Below, in pieces: positions 25,383-35,400 of a DNA stretch of 64,000 bases. Source of the DNA: Mucispirillum schaedleri ASF457 (GTDB lineage: Bacteria; Chrysiogenota; Deferribacteres; Deferribacterales; Mucispirillaceae). The notes under the pieces are model-generated. The model was not told the DNA's origin. It made no database searches and worked only from the letters and a program-made list of their open reading frames with translations. Within the stretch, counting starts at the first letter, position 1. The number at the start of each line of letters is the position of its first letter. Location: NCBI RefSeq assembly GCF_000487995.2, contig NZ_CP097562.1, forward strand, positions 62,001 to 126,000, read 5' to 3'. Position numbers and translations under genes: made by a program.

Positions 25383-26318
25383 ATGGATTTAGGAATTACA
25401 AAAAAATATATGATTTTTAACCTTGTTACAAATACAACTAAGGATAACAGACCTTTTATTCGTATGACTCTTACAGATACAGATGGCGGTAGTATGAATG
25501 CTATAATGTTTGACAGTAACAAACTTTCTTTTGAACCTGCACGAGGTCAGGTGGTGAATGTTACAGGAGCTTTGCAGCAGTATAATGGTGTAACTCAGCT
25601 AAAAGTCAGTGATATGGTTTTACTTGAAGGGGAAGATGCTAATGAATTTCTTCCAAAATCTGATAAAGATGCAAAAGCTATGGAAGATGAATTAAAGGCT
25701 GTTTTGCAGAAGCATATTAAAAGTTCTTATTTTAAAAGCCTTTGCAATGCTTTTTATGCAGATAAGGCAGCATATACTCTTTTTAAAAAATCTTCTGCTG
25801 CTAAAAGTGTTCATCATGCTTATATTCATGGCTTATTAGAGCATACATTATCTATGGTAAAATTATCTGCATTAATATGTGATTTTTATGGAAAAGAAAA
25901 TGTTAATAAAGAGCTTACTGTTATGGGTGCATTGTTTCATGATATAGGTAAAATTCAAGAAATTGATATAGATAATTCATTTGAATATACAGATGAAGGC
26001 AAACTTTTAGGTCATTTACTGCTTGGTATAAATATGGTTGATAAATATATTGAAAGTATACCTGATTTTCCAAAAAAAGCACGAGATTTACTTATTCACT
26101 TAATAGCAAGCCACCATGGTTTATTAGAATATGGCTCTCCAAAACGGCCAAAAACAAAAGAAGCTTTTATTCTGCATTATGTTGATAATATAGATGCAAG
26201 AATAAATTCATTTAATATGGCATTTGAAAGAGAAAATGTTGAAGAAGGCGGCTGGAGCCAGTATGACAGAATATTAGAGCGTCAGTTTTATAATCATGGT
26301 TTAATACCTGAGGAATAA
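25383..26318 (+). CDS. YhaM-like OB-fold/HD-domain 3'-5' exoribonuclease
   Basis: Protein of 311 residues with two domains. Residues 1-90 form an OB-fold nucleic-acid-binding domain (FIRMTLTDTDGGSMNAIMFD, then VVNVTGALQQYNGVTQLKV). Residues 120-300 form an HD domain with HHAYIHGLLEHTLSM, GALFHDIGKIQEI and LIHLIASHHG as metal ligands. This order matches B. subtilis YhaM, a manganese-dependent 3'-5' exoribonuclease. The start ATG follows the preceding stop with GGGAGAT as ribosome site. A YmdB-type phosphoesterase gene follows, which suggests an RNA or nucleotide turnover unit. Confidence 0.88.
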   Translation: MDLGITKKYMIFNLVTNTTKDNRPFIRMTLTDTDGGSMNAIMFDSNKLSFEPARGQVVNVTGALQQYNGVTQLKVSDMVLLEGEDANEFLPKSDKDAKAMEDELKAVLQKHIKSSYFKSLCNAFYADKAAYTLFKKSSAAKSVHHAYIHGLLEHTLSMVKLSALICDFYGKENVNKELTVMGALFHDIGKIQEIDIDNSFEYTDEGKLLGHLLLGINMVDKYIESIPDFPKKARDLLIHLIASHHGLLEYGSPKRPKTKEAFILHYVDNIDARINSFNMAFERENVEEGGWSQYDRILERQFYNHGLIPEE

Positions 26319-26320
26319 AT

Positions 26321-27097
26321 ATGAAACTGCTTTTTATTGGTGATATTGTAGGCAGAAGTGGCAGGAAAGCTGTTAAAAATCATTTATCTCATAATCAGTA
26401 TGATTTTATTATTGGTAATGTGGAAAATTCTGCTGCAGGTTTTGGCATAACAGACAAAGTATATCATGAATTAAAAGATACTGGTATAAATGCTATGACA
26501 GCAGGCAATCATACATGGGATAAAAAAGAAACATTATCACTTATTAATAACTGGGATGTATTTATAAGACCTGCTAATTTATCAAATAAACTTCCAGGAG
26601 CAGGCTATAAAATTTTTGATGTTTTAAATAAAAAAATATGTGTAATAAATCTTATTGGCAGAGTATTTTTATACACAAGCAACTGTCCTTTTGAAACATT
26701 TAATAATATATATAAAGAAATACCTGATGATGCTTTTGTTTTAGTAGATTTTCATGGTGAAGCAACAAGCGAAAAACAAGCATTTGGATATTTTGCAAAG
26801 GGCAGGGCAAATGTTATCTGCGGCACACATACACATGTGCAGACAAATGATTTAAAGATGATTGATACTAATACACTTTATATAACTGATGCAGGAATGT
26901 GTGGAGCTGAATGTTCAGTTTTAGGTATGGAAGCAGGAAATATTATAGAAAGATTTATTACCCAAATACCTCACAGGTTTACTGTGGAAACTAAAGGGAA
27001 TATCATGTTTAATGGTTTTTCCTTTACAATAGATGATGATAATATTATAAGAGATTATAAACTGATTAGTGAAATATATCCAGAAGAAGAAATGTAG
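26321..27097 (+). CDS. YmdB-family metallophosphoesterase
   Basis: A 258-residue cytoplasmic phosphoesterase of the YmdB type (TIGR00282-like). The dinuclear metal site is spread over FIGDIVGRSGRKAV, NVENSAAGFGI, AGNHTWDKKE, DFHGEATSEK and GTHTHVQTND. In B. subtilis YmdB hydrolyses 2',3'-cyclic nucleotides and affects biofilm and motility decisions; the role here is inferred. It follows the HD-domain gene by 2 bp and precedes rpiB by 17 bp. Confidence 0.92.
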   Translation: MKLLFIGDIVGRSGRKAVKNHLSHNQYDFIIGNVENSAAGFGITDKVYHELKDTGINAMTAGNHTWDKKETLSLINNWDVFIRPANLSNKLPGAGYKIFDVLNKKICVINLIGRVFLYTSNCPFETFNNIYKEIPDDAFVLVDFHGEATSEKQAFGYFAKGRANVICGTHTHVQTNDLKMIDTNTLYITDAGMCGAECSVLGMEAGNIIERFITQIPHRFTVETKGNIMFNGFSFTIDDDNIIRDYKLISEIYPEEEM

Positions 27098-27114
27098 AAA
27101 ATATTGGGGTTAAT

Positions 27115-27546
27115 ATGAATATTGTTGTAGTATCAGACCATGCAGGGTTTACATTAAAAGAAGATATAAAAACATTTTTAGAATCAGAAAACCATAATGT
27201 AATTGACTGCGGTACTTATTCAAAAGAATCATGTGATTACCCAGACTATGCAAATGCTGCTGCACTTGCTATATTAGATGGCAAAGCAGAGCGTGGAATA
27301 TTTATATGCGGCACAGGTATAGGCATATCAATTGCAGCAAACAGACACAAAGGTATAAGAGCTGCTTTATGCTCAGATATATATAGTGTAAGGTTAAGTC
27401 GTCAACATAATAATGCTAATGTTTTAGCAATGGGAGCTAATATTGTAGCAATACCTTTAGCCAAAGAAATGATAAAAGAATGGTTAAAAGAAGAATTTGA
27501 AGGCGGCAGACATGAACGCCGTATATGCAAATTAGATATAGATTAG
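27115..27546 (+). CDS. rpiB: ribose-5-phosphate isomerase B
   Basis: Interconverts ribose-5-phosphate and ribulose-5-phosphate, the latter being a RibB substrate. The 143 residues contain [14 protein letters not shown], the active-site loop [24 protein letters not shown] with the catalytic Cys, and [16 protein letters not shown]-like [19 protein letters not shown]. It is directly upstream of glyA, an arrangement common in many bacteria. Confidence 0.95.
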   Translation: MNIVVVSDHAGFTLKEDIKTFLESENHNVIDCGTYSKESCDYPDYANAAALAILDGKAERGIFICGTGIGISIAANRHKGIRAALCSDIYSVRLSRQHNNANVLAMGANIVAIPLAKEMIKEWLKEEFEGGRHERRICKLDID

Positions 27547-27577
27547 TATAATTTTCCCTTTAAGGAGTTTGAAAACA

Positions 27578-28834
27578 ATGAGCCTTTACGAAAATGTAAA
27601 ACAATTTGACCCAGAAATTTATGATGCCTTAATGAAAGAGGCAAACCGTCAGGAAGAGCATATTGAGCTTATTGCAAGTGAAAACTTTGTAAGCCCTGCT
27701 GTATTAGAAGCAGTTGGCTCTGTTTTGACTAACAAATATGCAGAAGGTTATCCTGCAAAACGCTACTATGGCGGGTGTGAGTTTGTTGATGTTGCAGAGC
27801 AGCTTGCAATTGACAGAGCAAAAAAACTTTTTGGTGCAGAATATGTTAATGTGCAGCCACATTCTGGCAGTCAGGCAAACTTTGGTGCATATTTTTCTGT
27901 ATTACAAAGCGGTGATACTATTTTAGGTATGAATTTATCTCATGGCGGTCATTTAACTCATGGAAGCCCTGTAAACTTTTCTGGTAAATTTTTTAATGTT
28001 ATTCCTTATGGTGTAACTAAAGATACAGAAACTATTGATTATGATGAAGTTGAAAAATTAGCAGTTGAAAATAAACCAAAGTTAATAATTACTGGTGCTA
28101 GTGCATATCCTAGGGCTATTGATTTTGCTGAGTTTAGAAAAATTTCTGATAAAGTAGGTGCTTTATTAATGGTTGATATGGCTCATATTGCTGGTCTTGT
28201 AGCAGCAGGAGTTCATGAAAACCCAGTTCCTTATGCTGATATTGTTACAACTACTACGCATAAAACATTAAGAGGTCCAAGAGGCGGTATGATACTTGCA
28301 AAAGCTCAGTATGAAAAAGCTATTAATTCTCAAGTATTTCCGGGTATGCAGGGCGGTCCATTAATGCATGTAATTGCTGGTAAAGCTGTTGCTTTTAAAG
28401 AAGCTTTAAGCGATGAATTTAAAACATATCAAACTCAGATTGTTAAAAATGCTAAACAGCTTGCTGAAACAATTAAAAGCAGAGGTTTTCGTATAGTTTC
28501 AGGTGGCACAGATAACCACCTTGTTTTAATAGATGTTCAATCTAAAGGCTTAACAGGTAAAGACTGTCAGATAGCTCTTGATAAAGCAAATATTACAACT
28601 AATAAAAACACTATTCCTTTTGAAACATTATCTCCATTTGTAACAAGCGGTATTCGTATTGGTGCTCCAGCAGTTACTACAAGAGGTATGAAAGAAAAAG
28701 AAATGGAACTAATTGGTAACTATATTGTTGATGTATTTGAAAATATTAATAATGATAATAAAATAGCAGAAGTTAAAGGAAAAGTAAAAGAACTCTGTGC
28801 TGCATACCCTTTATATAAAGGAAGGTTATACTAA
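27578..28834 (+). CDS. glyA: serine hydroxymethyltransferase
   Basis: PLP enzyme that interconverts serine and glycine and charges tetrahydrofolate with a one-carbon unit. From ATG 27578 it is 418 residues, the normal length. Seen: [51 protein letters not shown], and [15 protein letters not shown] with the PLP lysine. AAGGAG is 10 nt upstream of this ATG; a TTG three codons earlier is too close to it. The dCMP deaminase gene follows 1 bp after the stop, a reasonable link through thymidylate and folate metabolism. Confidence 0.96.
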   Translation: MSLYENVKQFDPEIYDALMKEANRQEEHIELIASENFVSPAVLEAVGSVLTNKYAEGYPAKRYYGGCEFVDVAEQLAIDRAKKLFGAEYVNVQPHSGSQANFGAYFSVLQSGDTILGMNLSHGGHLTHGSPVNFSGKFFNVIPYGVTKDTETIDYDEVEKLAVENKPKLIITGASAYPRAIDFAEFRKISDKVGALLMVDMAHIAGLVAAGVHENPVPYADIVTTTTHKTLRGPRGGMILAKAQYEKAINSQVFPGMQGGPLMHVIAGKAVAFKEALSDEFKTYQTQIVKNAKQLAETIKSRGFRIVSGGTDNHLVLIDVQSKGLTGKDCQIALDKANITTNKNTIPFETLSPFVTSGIRIGAPAVTTRGMKEKEMELIGNYIVDVFENINNDNKIAEVKGKVKELCAAYPLYKGRLY

Positions 28835-28835
28835 T

Positions 28836-29288
28836 ATGAATAGACCCAGCTGGGATGACTATTTTATGGACATGACAAAACTCACATCTACTCGTTCGTC
28901 ATGTTTACGCCGTCATGTTGGAGCAGTTTTGGTAAAAAACACTAGAGTTATTGCTACAGGTTATAATGGAGCACCAACTGGTGTTACTCACTGTGAAGTA
29001 ACGGGCTGTCTCAGGCAAAAACTTAATGTGCCTAGCGGAGAACGCCATGAATTATGCAGAGGACTTCATGCTGAGCAAAATGCAATTATTCAGGCAGCTC
29101 TTTATGGTATTTCAACAGAAGGGACAACTATTTACTGCACAACTAAACCTTGCTCAATATGTACAAAAATGATTATTAATGCAAAAATTGCAAAGATAGT
29201 CTATGAAGAATATTATGAAGACAGTTTGGCGGATGAATTATTAAGAGATACTGATATTCGTATTTTGCAGTATAAAAAAGAAAAATAA
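28836..29288 (+). CDS. dCMP deaminase (ComEB-like)
   Basis: Zinc deaminase converting dCMP to dUMP, another route to thymidylate besides dut in this window. From [16 protein letters not shown] it is 150 residues. The zinc-binding pair is [15 protein letters not shown] and [19 protein letters not shown] precedes the ATG. Extra cysteines in [10 protein letters not shown] and ELCRG resemble the accessory zinc site of bacterial ComEB-like enzymes. rnfC begins overlapping its last base. Confidence 0.9.
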   Translation: MNRPSWDDYFMDMTKLTSTRSSCLRRHVGAVLVKNTRVIATGYNGAPTGVTHCEVTGCLRQKLNVPSGERHELCRGLHAEQNAIIQAALYGISTEGTTIYCTTKPCSICTKMIINAKIAKIVYEEYYEDSLADELLRDTDIRILQYKKEK

Positions 29289-30586
29289 TGACAGAATTTT
29301 ATTTAAAAGGCGGTATTCATCCAGATGCACATAAAACATCTGATATATCGTTTGTTAGAAATTTTACAATTATGGAAGGGGATGATTTTTTCATCCCCTT
29401 TGTTCAGCATATAGGTTCGCCTGCGTCTGCAATAGTAAATATTGGTGATGAAGTAGAAAGAGGTCAGCTTTTGGCAGAGTGTGGTGCAGGTTTATCTTCA
29501 AGAATACATAGTCCTGTAAATGGTAAAATAATTGATATATCAACAGTTTATCATCCTGCAATAGGTGAATTTAATGGTTGCACAATAAGTGCTTTAAATG
29601 ATGATGTGTCTAATTTTAAAAAATTAGATGGTGGAAGTGATTTATCTGATATAGCCCGCAAAGCAGGAATAGTAGGGCTTGGTGGTGCAGGATTTCCTTC
29701 ATATATAAAATTAAATCCTAATAAACCAATTGATACAGTTATAATTAATGGTGCAGAATGTGAGCCTTATTTAATGTGTGACCATGCTTTAATGCGTATT
29801 AAAAGTGAGAATATACTTGCTGGAGCTAAAATGATAAAAGAGCATGTTAAAGCAGGTTCATGTATTATTGCAATTGAAAATAATAAAAAAGACTGTATTA
29901 CTATATTAAAGCAGCAGTCACAAAAGTATAATATAGATATTGTTTCTCTGCCAACAAAATACCCGCAGGGTGGAGAAAAACAGTTAATTTATTCTGTGTT
30001 AGGTCGTATTGTTCCTTCTGGCAGACTGCCTGCAGATATAGGAGTATTAATACAGAATGTTGCAACAGTAAATGCATTATATGAAGCAGTTGTGTTTTCT
30101 AAGCCGCTTTTTGAAAGAATTGTAACAGTTGCTGGTGAAGTAGAAAATGCAGCAAACTATATTATGCCTGTTGGTGTGCCCGTTAAAAGATTTTTAGAAA
30201 GAACTGGCAATCAATATAAAAAAGGTCATAAAGTTATATTTGGCGGTCCTATGACTGGAGGCTCTGTTGCTTCTCTTGATATACCTGTAATTAAAACTAC
30301 CGGTGGAGTGCTGCTTTTAAAAAATCAGGAAAAACATAACATTCTGCCATGTATTAGGTGTGGTAAATGCAGTGAAGTATGTGTAATGGGTCTTATTCCT
30401 ATAGAATTAGAGCGGAATTTCTTACATAATATGGTTGAAAAAAATGTTGATGAAAAAATTATGAGTTGTATAGAGTGTGGCTGCTGTTCATATATTTGTC
30501 CATCAGGCAGACTTTTAGCAGAAACTATAAAAGCAGGTAAGAAAAAAGCCGCTGTATTTCTTGCTAAAAAAAAGGAAAATAAATAA
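29288..30586 (+). CDS. rnfC: Rnf complex subunit RnfC
   Basis: Peripheral subunit that binds NADH/FMN and passes electrons into the membrane complex. The protein has 432 residues. The N-terminal part has KGGIHPDAHK and an FMN/NADH-like region GIVGLGGAGFPSYIKL with INGAECEPYLMCDH. Two [4Fe-4S] motifs lie near the end: CIRCGKCSEVC (about 355) and CIECGCCSYIC (about 394). It is first of the order C-D-G-E-A-B, the order seen in Clostridium-type Rnf operons. Rnf couples ferredoxin:NAD+ electron transfer to Na+ or H+ pumping. Confidence 0.95.
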   Translation: MTEFYLKGGIHPDAHKTSDISFVRNFTIMEGDDFFIPFVQHIGSPASAIVNIGDEVERGQLLAECGAGLSSRIHSPVNGKIIDISTVYHPAIGEFNGCTISALNDDVSNFKKLDGGSDLSDIARKAGIVGLGGAGFPSYIKLNPNKPIDTVIINGAECEPYLMCDHALMRIKSENILAGAKMIKEHVKAGSCIIAIENNKKDCITILKQQSQKYNIDIVSLPTKYPQGGEKQLIYSVLGRIVPSGRLPADIGVLIQNVATVNALYEAVVFSKPLFERIVTVAGEVENAANYIMPVGVPVKRFLERTGNQYKKGHKVIFGGPMTGGSVASLDIPVIKTTGGVLLLKNQEKHNILPCIRCGKCSEVCVMGLIPIELERNFLHNMVEKNVDEKIMSCIECGCCSYICPSGRLLAETIKAGKKKAAVFLAKKKENK

Positions 30587-30587
30587 T

Positions 30588-31568
30588 ATGAAACAGTTAA
30601 TGAATGTTACTTTTGCTCCTCATATAAGAAGCAGTATGGATACATTTAAAATAATGCTTTTTGTTATTATTTCGCTTTTACCTGCTGTTATCATATCTAT
30701 TATAAATTATGGTTTATATGCTTTTACATTGTATGCAGCCTGCATAATTTCTGCTGTATTTTTAGAGCATATTTTTTGTAAAATTCAAGGCATAAAAACT
30801 ACAATAAATGATTTAAGTGCTGTATTGACAGGTCTTTTGTTTGCTCTTACTCTGCCCCCAAATTTACCTTTATGGACTGCTTTTATTGGTGTATTTTTTG
30901 CAATCATAGTTGCAAAAATGGTATTTGGTGGTATAGGTCAAAATCCATTTAACCCAGCATTAACAGGCAGAATAGTGCTTTTAGTATCATTTCCTGCACT
31001 TATGACTTCATTTCAAGCACCGCTTTATTCTAATATAGATGTATTAAGTGGTGCTACAATACTTGGAAATGCAAAAACAGATTTATCAGCTTATGGTATT
31101 ATTAATCATATAAATATAGATTATCACCAGCTTTTAATTTCAGCAGGAGGCTCTTTAGGGGAGATTTCTCCACTTGCTTTAATCATTGGTGGTTTGTTTT
31201 TAATGTATAAAAGAATAATATCATGGCATATACCTGTATCTTTTATAGGCACAGTGTTTGTATTTACTTTTGTTTTATCAAGTATAAATTCTAATATTAC
31301 TATTTCGTCATACAGTCATATATTAAATGGTGGTTTACTGCTGGGTGCTTTTTTTATGGCAACAGATTATGCAACAAGCCCAATGTTTAGGGCAGGTAAA
31401 ATTCTTTTTGGTATAGGATGCGGCATATTAACTGTATGTATCAGGGTTTATGGCGGCTATCCTGAAGGTGTTGGGTTTGCAATATTAATTATGAATGCTT
31501 TTACACCTATTCTTGATAAATTTTTTAGACCAAAAGTGTTTGGAGATAGGGATGAACAGCTTTTTTAA
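30588..31568 (+). CDS. rnfD: Rnf complex subunit RnfD
   Basis: Membrane subunit with covalently bound FMN. From MKQLMNVTFAPHI it is 326 residues with eight or so hydrophobic segments. The flavin attachment motif is LSGAT, with Thr157. FGGIGQNPFNPALTGR and ATDYATSPM are further family blocks. The ATG follows the rnfC stop by 1 bp and the end overlaps rnfG by 17 bp, so translation is likely coupled. Confidence 0.94.
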   Translation: MKQLMNVTFAPHIRSSMDTFKIMLFVIISLLPAVIISIINYGLYAFTLYAACIISAVFLEHIFCKIQGIKTTINDLSAVLTGLLFALTLPPNLPLWTAFIGVFFAIIVAKMVFGGIGQNPFNPALTGRIVLLVSFPALMTSFQAPLYSNIDVLSGATILGNAKTDLSAYGIINHINIDYHQLLISAGGSLGEISPLALIIGGLFLMYKRIISWHIPVSFIGTVFVFTFVLSSINSNITISSYSHILNGGLLLGAFFMATDYATSPMFRAGKILFGIGCGILTVCIRVYGGYPEGVGFAILIMNAFTPILDKFFRPKVFGDRDEQLF

Positions 31569-32097
31569 ATCTGTATTTACCATAACAATAATTACGGTAT
31601 CAGCAGGTATTATGCTTGCATTATCATATTCTTTTACAAAAGATAAGATAGCTTATCAGGAAAGGCAGGAAATTTTAAATGCTTTTAAATCTATACTGCC
31701 TTATCATAATAATGAGCCAGATAAGGATTATGAAATTATAAATAATCAAAAAGTATTTGTTGCAAAAGATAACGGAACAATTACAGGTTATGCAGTAAAT
31801 ATTATTAATACACAAGGTTATGGTGGTGCAATATCTATTTTAACAGGCACAGACAGTAAAGGTGCAGTATATGGCATAGCCATAATTTATCATTCAGAAA
31901 CACCTGGTCTTGGAGATAAAATAACAAATAAGTCATTTTTAGACTTATTTCAAGGATTTACAGTAAATGATAAGATAGCTGTAAAAAAAGATGGTGGCAC
32001 AATTGAGCAGTTTAGTGGTGCAACAATCAGCCCAAGGGCAGTAGCTGCAGGTGTTAAGGATAGTTTAACAGTTATAAATGGTATGATAGGTAAATGA
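31552..32097 (+). CDS. rnfG: Rnf complex subunit RnfG
   Basis: FMN-carrying subunit on the outer face of the membrane. From MNSFFKSVFTITII it is 181 residues with one N-terminal membrane anchor. The flavinylation motif is FSGATISPRAV, with Thr158 expected to be linked to FMN. GAISILTGTDSKGAVYGIAII and HSETPGLGDKI are typical. It starts inside the end of rnfD. A separate flavin transferase (ApbE) would be needed; none is in this window. Confidence 0.93.
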   Translation: MNSFFKSVFTITIITVSAGIMLALSYSFTKDKIAYQERQEILNAFKSILPYHNNEPDKDYEIINNQKVFVAKDNGTITGYAVNIINTQGYGGAISILTGTDSKGAVYGIAIIYHSETPGLGDKITNKSFLDLFQGFTVNDKIAVKKDGGTIEQFSGATISPRAVAAGVKDSLTVINGMIGK

Positions 32098-32098
32098 T

Positions 32099-32698
32099 AT
32101 GGTAAAAAACATTATAAAAGATGGTTTATACAGTAACAATGCTATTTTTAAACAGATGCTTGGTCTCTGTCCTACTTTGGCAGTTACAACAAGTGCAGTA
32201 AATGCTCTTGGTATGGGGCTTGCAACTACTGCTGTTTTAACAGGCTCTAATCTGGTTATATCATTAATTGCAAGATATATTCCTAAAAATGTAAGAATTC
32301 CAGCATATATTGTAATTATTGCATGCTTTGTTACAATTATTGACCAGATGATGAAAGCAAACTTTTATTCACTGCATAAAGTTTTAGGAATATTTATACC
32401 ATTAATTGTTGTAAACTGTATTGTATTAGGCAGAGCAGAAGCCTTTGCATCAAAAAATACACCACTATATTCTTTAATTGATGGTTTAAGTGTAGGTATA
32501 GGATTTACAATAGCATTATTCATACTTGGCTCTTTCAGGGAAATTATAGGTGCAGGCACATTTTTTAATATATCTGTAATGCTTTCTTCTTATAATCCGC
32601 TTTTAATAGCTGTTATGCCGCCAGGTGCATTTTTATTTTTAGGCTTTTTGTTTGCAGGCAAGCAGTTTATTGACAGCAGAATAAAAGGTGAAAAATAA
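32099..32698 (+). CDS. rnfE: Rnf complex subunit RnfE
   Basis: Integral membrane subunit of 199 residues with about six transmembrane segments. LGLCPTLAVTTSAVNALGMG at the start, GIFIPLIVVNCIVLGRAEAFAS in the middle, and FREIIGAGTF are diagnostic. RnfE and RnfA are related and form the central membrane pair, where buried Cys residues (here in GLCPT and VVNCIV) may hold an iron-sulfur centre. The start is 1 bp after rnfG; it shares a base with rnfA. Confidence 0.94.
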   Translation: MVKNIIKDGLYSNNAIFKQMLGLCPTLAVTTSAVNALGMGLATTAVLTGSNLVISLIARYIPKNVRIPAYIVIIACFVTIIDQMMKANFYSLHKVLGIFIPLIVVNCIVLGRAEAFASKNTPLYSLIDGLSVGIGFTIALFILGSFREIIGAGTFFNISVMLSSYNPLLIAVMPPGAFLFLGFLFAGKQFIDSRIKGEK

Positions 32699-33276
32699 TG
32701 GAACATTTATTTCTTCTTTTTGTTGGTGCTGCATTAGTGAATAATATAGTTTTAAGCAGATTTTTAGGAATATGCCCATTTATGGGAGTATCAAAAAGCA
32801 CAGAAACTGCTGTGGGTATGAGTTTATCTGTTGCTTTTGTAATGACTATTTCTTCTATTATTTCTTTTTTAATAGATAAATATGTATTAGTGCCATTATC
32901 TATTGAATATTTGAGAACAATAGTTTTTATATTAATAATAGCATCACTTGTGCAGTTTGTAGAAATGGTAATAGAAAAAACTCTTCCTGAACTCTATTCT
33001 GGTTTAGGTATATATTTACCATTAATTACAACTAACTGTGCAGTTTTAGGCATAGCATTATTAAATGTGCAGTTTAAATATTCATTTATAGAAATGCTTA
33101 TTTTCAGCTTTGGAACAGCTGCTGGTTTTGGACTTGCTCTAATTTTATTTGCAGGTTTAAGAGAAAGAATATATTATTCTACTGTGCCTAAATATTTTCA
33201 GGGCATGCCAATAGTCTTTATTATGGCAGGTATACTTTCTCTTGCTTTTATGGGTTTTGCAGGTATGGTTAAATAA
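32698..33276 (+). CDS. rnfA: Rnf complex subunit RnfA
   Basis: Partner of RnfE, 192 residues and about six transmembrane segments. Family blocks are LFVGAALVNNIVLSRFLGICPFMGVSKS, GIYLPLITTNCAVLGIAL and GFGLALILFAGLRERI. The two conserved Cys sites (GICPF and TTNCAV) mirror those in RnfE. It lies between rnfE and rnfB, each separated by at most 1 bp. Confidence 0.95.
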   Translation: MEHLFLLFVGAALVNNIVLSRFLGICPFMGVSKSTETAVGMSLSVAFVMTISSIISFLIDKYVLVPLSIEYLRTIVFILIIASLVQFVEMVIEKTLPELYSGLGIYLPLITTNCAVLGIALLNVQFKYSFIEMLIFSFGTAAGFGLALILFAGLRERIYYSTVPKYFQGMPIVFIMAGILSLAFMGFAGMVK

Positions 33277-33277
33277 T

Positions 33278-34051
33278 ATGATATATGCTGTATTAGTATT
33301 AGGAATTATAGGTTTCATTGCAGGCAGTAGTCTTGCATTTGCTTCTAAATATTTTCATGTTTCAAAGGATGAAAGGATAGAAGTAATAAAAGATATGTTA
33401 TCTGGTGCAAACTGTGGTGCCTGTGGATATGCAGGCTGTGCAGCTTTGGCAAAAGCAATTTGTGAAGGCAGTGCTCCAGTAAGCCTTTGTGCTGCTTTAA
33501 AGGATAATGAAATAAAAAATATATCAAATATATTAGGTCTTGAAAGCACTGAAAACATAAAGAAAAAAGCGTATATTAGGTGTTCTGGTGGTATAAACTG
33601 TCAAAACAGGTATGAATATTTTGGACCTAATGACTGCCTTTTAATGAGTCAGTATGATGGTGGAATAAAAGCATGTAAATATGGATGTGTTGGTGGTGGA
33701 ACATGTGAAAAAGTATGTCCTTTTGATGCTGTGCATATTGGCAAAAATGGCTTTGCAGAAGTTGATTATGAAAAATGTACAGGCTGTGGATTATGTGTTG
33801 CAGAATGTCCTAAACATTTAATTTTTTTAGAAAGTGAGCATAAGTTAAATGTTGCATGTCTTTCAATAGAAAAAGGTGGTTTTCAGAAAAAGTTTTGCAA
33901 TACAGGCTGCATTGGCTGTAAATTATGTGAAAAAGCTTGTGAATATAATGCTGTTCATGTAAATAATTTTCTTGCTTCAATAGATTATAATAAATGTGTA
34001 AACTGTGGTAAATGTATAGAAGTATGTCCAAGTGATACAATAAAAATATAA
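33278..34051 (+). CDS. rnfB: Rnf complex subunit RnfB (multi-cluster ferredoxin)
   Basis: Electron-entry subunit with one N-terminal membrane anchor (MIYAVLVLGIIGFIAG) and several iron-sulfur clusters, 257 residues from this start. The N-terminal cluster domain is GANCGACGYAGCAALAKAI (about 42). Then come ferredoxin-type motifs near 137 (CEKVCP), 167 (CTGCGLCVAECP), 207 (CNTGCIGCKLCEKAC) and 240 (CVNCGKCIEVCP), consistent with the long RnfB type rather than the short proteobacterial one. It is the last gene of the operon; a candidate pyrF promoter lies directly after it. Confidence 0.94.
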   Translation: MIYAVLVLGIIGFIAGSSLAFASKYFHVSKDERIEVIKDMLSGANCGACGYAGCAALAKAICEGSAPVSLCAALKDNEIKNISNILGLESTENIKKKAYIRCSGGINCQNRYEYFGPNDCLLMSQYDGGIKACKYGCVGGGTCEKVCPFDAVHIGKNGFAEVDYEKCTGCGLCVAECPKHLIFLESEHKLNVACLSIEKGGFQKKFCNTGCIGCKLCEKACEYNAVHVNNFLASIDYNKCVNCGKCIEVCPSDTIKI

Positions 34052-34052
34052 A

Positions 34053-34081
34053 TTGAAGTTTTTAAAATAATGTGATAATGT
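34053..34081 (+). promoter_or_regulatory. candidate promoter of pyrF-pyrE
   Basis: TTGAAG (34053-34058), 17-bp spacer, TAATGT (34076-34081), in the 57-bp gap between rnfB and pyrF. Both boxes deviate from consensus. Confidence 0.45.
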
Positions 34082-34108
34082 GATACAAAATAGTAAACAG
34101 GGTTTAAT

Positions 34109-34813
34109 ATGGAAATAATTGCTGCACTTGATTTTGATGATATTAATAAAGCTAAAGAGCTTGTTAAAAAAGTAGGCTCAAATATTTTTTATTATAAAGT
34201 AGGTTTAGAGCTTTTTGTTTCAAGTGGTCCTTCTATTATAGACTGGCTTAAATCAGAAAATAAAAAAGTATTTCTTGATTTAAAATTTCATGATATACCA
34301 AATACTGCTTCTCGTGCTGTTTCTGCAGCTGCTAATTATGGTGCAGATATTATTAATATTCACACTCAGGGTGGAAAGCAGATGATGCAGAAATGTGTGG
34401 AAGAGCTGCAAAATGAATGCAGCAGGAAAAACCTTGCAAAGCCGTTATTAATAGGTGTTACTGTGCTTACAAGTCTGGATGACAATCATTTAATTGAATA
34501 CAGCATAAATGATTTTTCGGCTGCAGGTTATGTATTAAAACTTGCAGGTTTTGCAAAGGAATGCGGTCTTGATGGTGTTGTTTCTAGTGCAAAAGAAACA
34601 AAAATCATTAAAGAAAATTTAGGAAGTGATTTTATTACTGTAACACCAGGTATCAGACCTGCAGGAGCAGATATTACTGACCAAAAAAGAGTTGTTACAC
34701 CAAAAGATGCTCTACATCTTGGCTCTGATTATATAGTTATAGGCAGACCTATTACAGCAGCTAAAGACCCTGCTTATGCAGCAGAATTAATTTTAAAGGA
34801 GATTAATGAATAA
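34109..34813 (+). CDS. pyrF: orotidine-5'-phosphate decarboxylase
   Basis: Last step of UMP synthesis. The 234-residue protein shows AALDFDDINKAKEL, the catalytic FLDLKFHDIPNTASRAV (Asp-Lys-Asp triad), GVTVLTSLDD, and TPGIRPAG with VIGRPITAA at the phosphate site. It overlaps pyrE by 8 bp, so orotate is formed into OMP and decarboxylated by co-translated enzymes. carAB, the pathway entry, lies at the far end of this window. Confidence 0.95.
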   Translation: MEIIAALDFDDINKAKELVKKVGSNIFYYKVGLELFVSSGPSIIDWLKSENKKVFLDLKFHDIPNTASRAVSAAANYGADIINIHTQGGKQMMQKCVEELQNECSRKNLAKPLLIGVTVLTSLDDNHLIEYSINDFSAAGYVLKLAGFAKECGLDGVVSSAKETKIIKENLGSDFITVTPGIRPAGADITDQKRVVTPKDALHLGSDYIVIGRPITAAKDPAYAAELILKEINE

Positions 34814-35393
34814 TATGAATAGTGATACAGTTATTAAAAATTATGAAGAACATGGAGCTTTATTGAGAGGACATTTTCTTCTTTCATCAGGTCTTCATTC
34901 TGATGCTTATCTTCAATCTGAATGTATCATGCAGGACCCTGCTAATGCAAAAAAAGTTGTCAGTGGTTTAGTTGATATGTTAAAAGATTTAGATTTTACA
35001 ACAATTGTTAGTCCTGCAATAGGTGGTATCAGGTTTGGATATGAACTTGCATCTCAAATGAATAAAAGAACTCTTTTTACTGAAAGAGTTGATGGAATTA
35101 TGACTTTTCGCCGTGGGTTTACATTAAAAAAAGGTGAAAAAGTATTAGTTGCAGAAGATGTTGTTACTACTGGCAAATCTACAAAAGAATGTATAAAAGC
35201 AGTAGAAGAAGCTGGTGGTATTGTTACTGGTATTGCATCTATTATTGATAGAAGCTCTGGAACAGCTGGCTTTACAGTTCCTTTTTATCCGCTTGCAGCT
35301 GTTGATGTAAAAAGCTACAATGTAGAAGAATGTCCAATGTGTAAAGAAGGTATTCCTTGTGTAAAACCTGGAAGCCGTGTTTTTGCAAAATGA
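34806..35393 (+). CDS. pyrE: orotate phosphoribosyltransferase
   Basis: Joins orotate and PRPP to give orotidine-5'-phosphate. The 195 residues contain the flexible-loop region TFRRGFTLKKGEKV and the PRPP motif VLVAEDVVTTGKSTKE. The C-terminus has CPMCKEGIPCVKPGS, a Cys-containing tail typical of the PyrE type seen in many anaerobes. ATG 34806 overlaps pyrF and has AAGGAG upstream; an ATG three codons on is also possible. Confidence 0.95.
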   Translation: MNNMNSDTVIKNYEEHGALLRGHFLLSSGLHSDAYLQSECIMQDPANAKKVVSGLVDMLKDLDFTTIVSPAIGGIRFGYELASQMNKRTLFTERVDGIMTFRRGFTLKKGEKVLVAEDVVTTGKSTKECIKAVEEAGGIVTGIASIIDRSSGTAGFTVPFYPLAAVDVKSYNVEECPMCKEGIPCVKPGSRVFAK

Positions 35394-35400
35394 AACAGCT